Below, one piece after another: positions 13,136 through 13,547 of a stretch of 13,547 nucleotides of DNA (positions within the stretch are counted from its first letter, which is position 1; the number at the start of each line of letters is the position of its first letter). The notes under the pieces were generated by a model that worked only from the letters and a program-made list of their open reading frames with translations, did no database searches and was not told the DNA's origin. The translations under genes were made by a program, and so were the position numbers. Origin of the DNA: CAZMCH01 sp964564735 (lineage in GTDB: Bacteria; Poribacteria; DTPJ01); contig CAZMCH010000106.1 of NCBI GenBank assembly GCA_964564735.1, forward strand, positions 1 to 13,547. The letters run 5' to 3'.

Positions 13136-13547
13136 ATGGATCAAATAAGAGTTGGTATTATCGGTAGTGGTGGGATATTTAGAGGATTACACGTTCCATA
13201 TTATGAAATGTCTAAAAGGGCGAAGATTGTCGCCGTTGCGGATATAAAAGAGGAATCCGCAAAGTCAGTCGCTGAAAAATTCGGTGCTGATGCTTACACA
13301 GATTATCGTCAACTTTTGGATAGGAAAGATATAGACGCTGTTGATGTCTGTGTTCATCCAAGACCACATAGAGATATTGCTGTTTATGCGGCACAAGCGG
13401 GAAAGCATATCCTCATGGAAAAGCCCATGTGCAGAAACGTTGCGGAGGCTGACGAGATGATCTCCGCCGCAGACAAAGCTGGTGTTATGCTTCAGATAGC
13501 TTATATGCTTCCGTTTAACCCGAATTTCATAAAGCTAAAAGAGCTTC
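13136..13547 (+). CDS. Gfo/Idh/MocA-family oxidoreductase (partial, 3' end cut)
   Basis: The first 137 codons of an NAD(P)-dependent oxidoreductase; the frame is open at the window edge. The Rossmann start IRVGIIGSGGIFRGLHVPYY (4-23), AVADIKEESA (33-42), YTDYRQLLDRKDIDAVDVCVHPRPH (54-78) and the motif MEKPMCRNVAEA (94-105) with intact Glu95-Lys96-Pro97 place it in the family. Unlike the paralogue at 10306, the catalytic lysine is present. AAGGAGAT at 13120-13127 supports the ATG. It probably shares a transcript with the upstream cupin. The substrate is unknown, likely a sugar or cyclitol. Confidence 0.92.
   Translation, partial: MDQIRVGIIGSGGIFRGLHVPYYEMSKRAKIVAVADIKEESAKSVAEKFGADAYTDYRQLLDRKDIDAVDVCVHPRPHRDIAVYAAQAGKHILMEKPMCRNVAEADEMISAADKAGVMLQIAYMLPFNPNFIKLKEL

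Noticed and set aside
1..13547. CRISPR arrays, tRNA or rRNA genes, insertion sequences
   Set aside because: No regularly spaced repeats, no cloverleaf or rRNA-like segment and no transposase or paired terminal repeats were seen.

Overview
This is an A+T-rich bacterial window. Almost all genes are on the + strand, with purine-rich ribosome sites (GGAGG and variants) and, at several places, extended -10 promoters of the form TGn-TATAAT. The gene set mixes housekeeping enzymes (acetyl-CoA synthetase, RsmE, thioredoxin reductase, GatC) with a scatter of carbohydrate or organic-acid catabolic families: an HpaI-type aldolase, two MFS carriers, a sulfatase-like hydrolase, two Gfo/Idh/MocA oxidoreductases, a URO-D-family protein and a cupin. 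That mixture is typical of environmental heterotrophs of the Planctomycetes, Lentisphaerae, Poribacteria or Hydrogenedentes kind. I cannot fix the phylum from sequence alone. No rRNA, tRNA, CRISPR array or insertion sequence was seen.

Layout. Positions 1-338 hold no gene but contain a good promoter (73-101) and a long, foldable leader in front of acs (339-2324), which ends at a clean intrinsic terminator. A HicA/HicB-type pair and an OFA-family MFS carrier follow as a tight run (2397-4166). This run ends at a second terminator, next to an imperfect palindromic element that may be an interspersed repeat. A small unrecognised gene on the - strand (4335-4589) faces it and is divergent from rsmE (4720-5460). 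From 5541 a promoter drives an HpaI-family aldolase and an MFS_1-like carrier (5625-7660). A sulfatase-like gene (7765-9171) follows behind a promoter that overlaps a long inverted repeat. Next come trxB (9221-10162), a tiny secreted or truncated ORF, a Gfo/Idh/MocA oxidoreductase, gatC and a URO-D-like protein (10306-12621), ending at a third terminator. A new promoter then starts a cupin gene and a second Gfo/Idh/MocA gene that runs off the right edge.

How the genes may work together. Acetyl-CoA synthetase and the OFA carrier fit small-carboxylate use, though a terminator lies between them. From 5625 rightward the families (aldolase, carriers, hydrolase, dehydrogenases, cupin) suggest uptake and breakdown of sugar acids or decorated sugars, but the substrate cannot be read from the sequence. 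Several family members lack a hallmark catalytic residue: Thr at the formylglycine position of the sulfatase-like protein, Ile for the HicA histidine, E-V-P for E-K-P in the first oxidoreductase, and H-x-D for H-x-C in the URO-D-like protein. These substitutions are the most interesting features of the window. I found no single convincing new multi-gene system.
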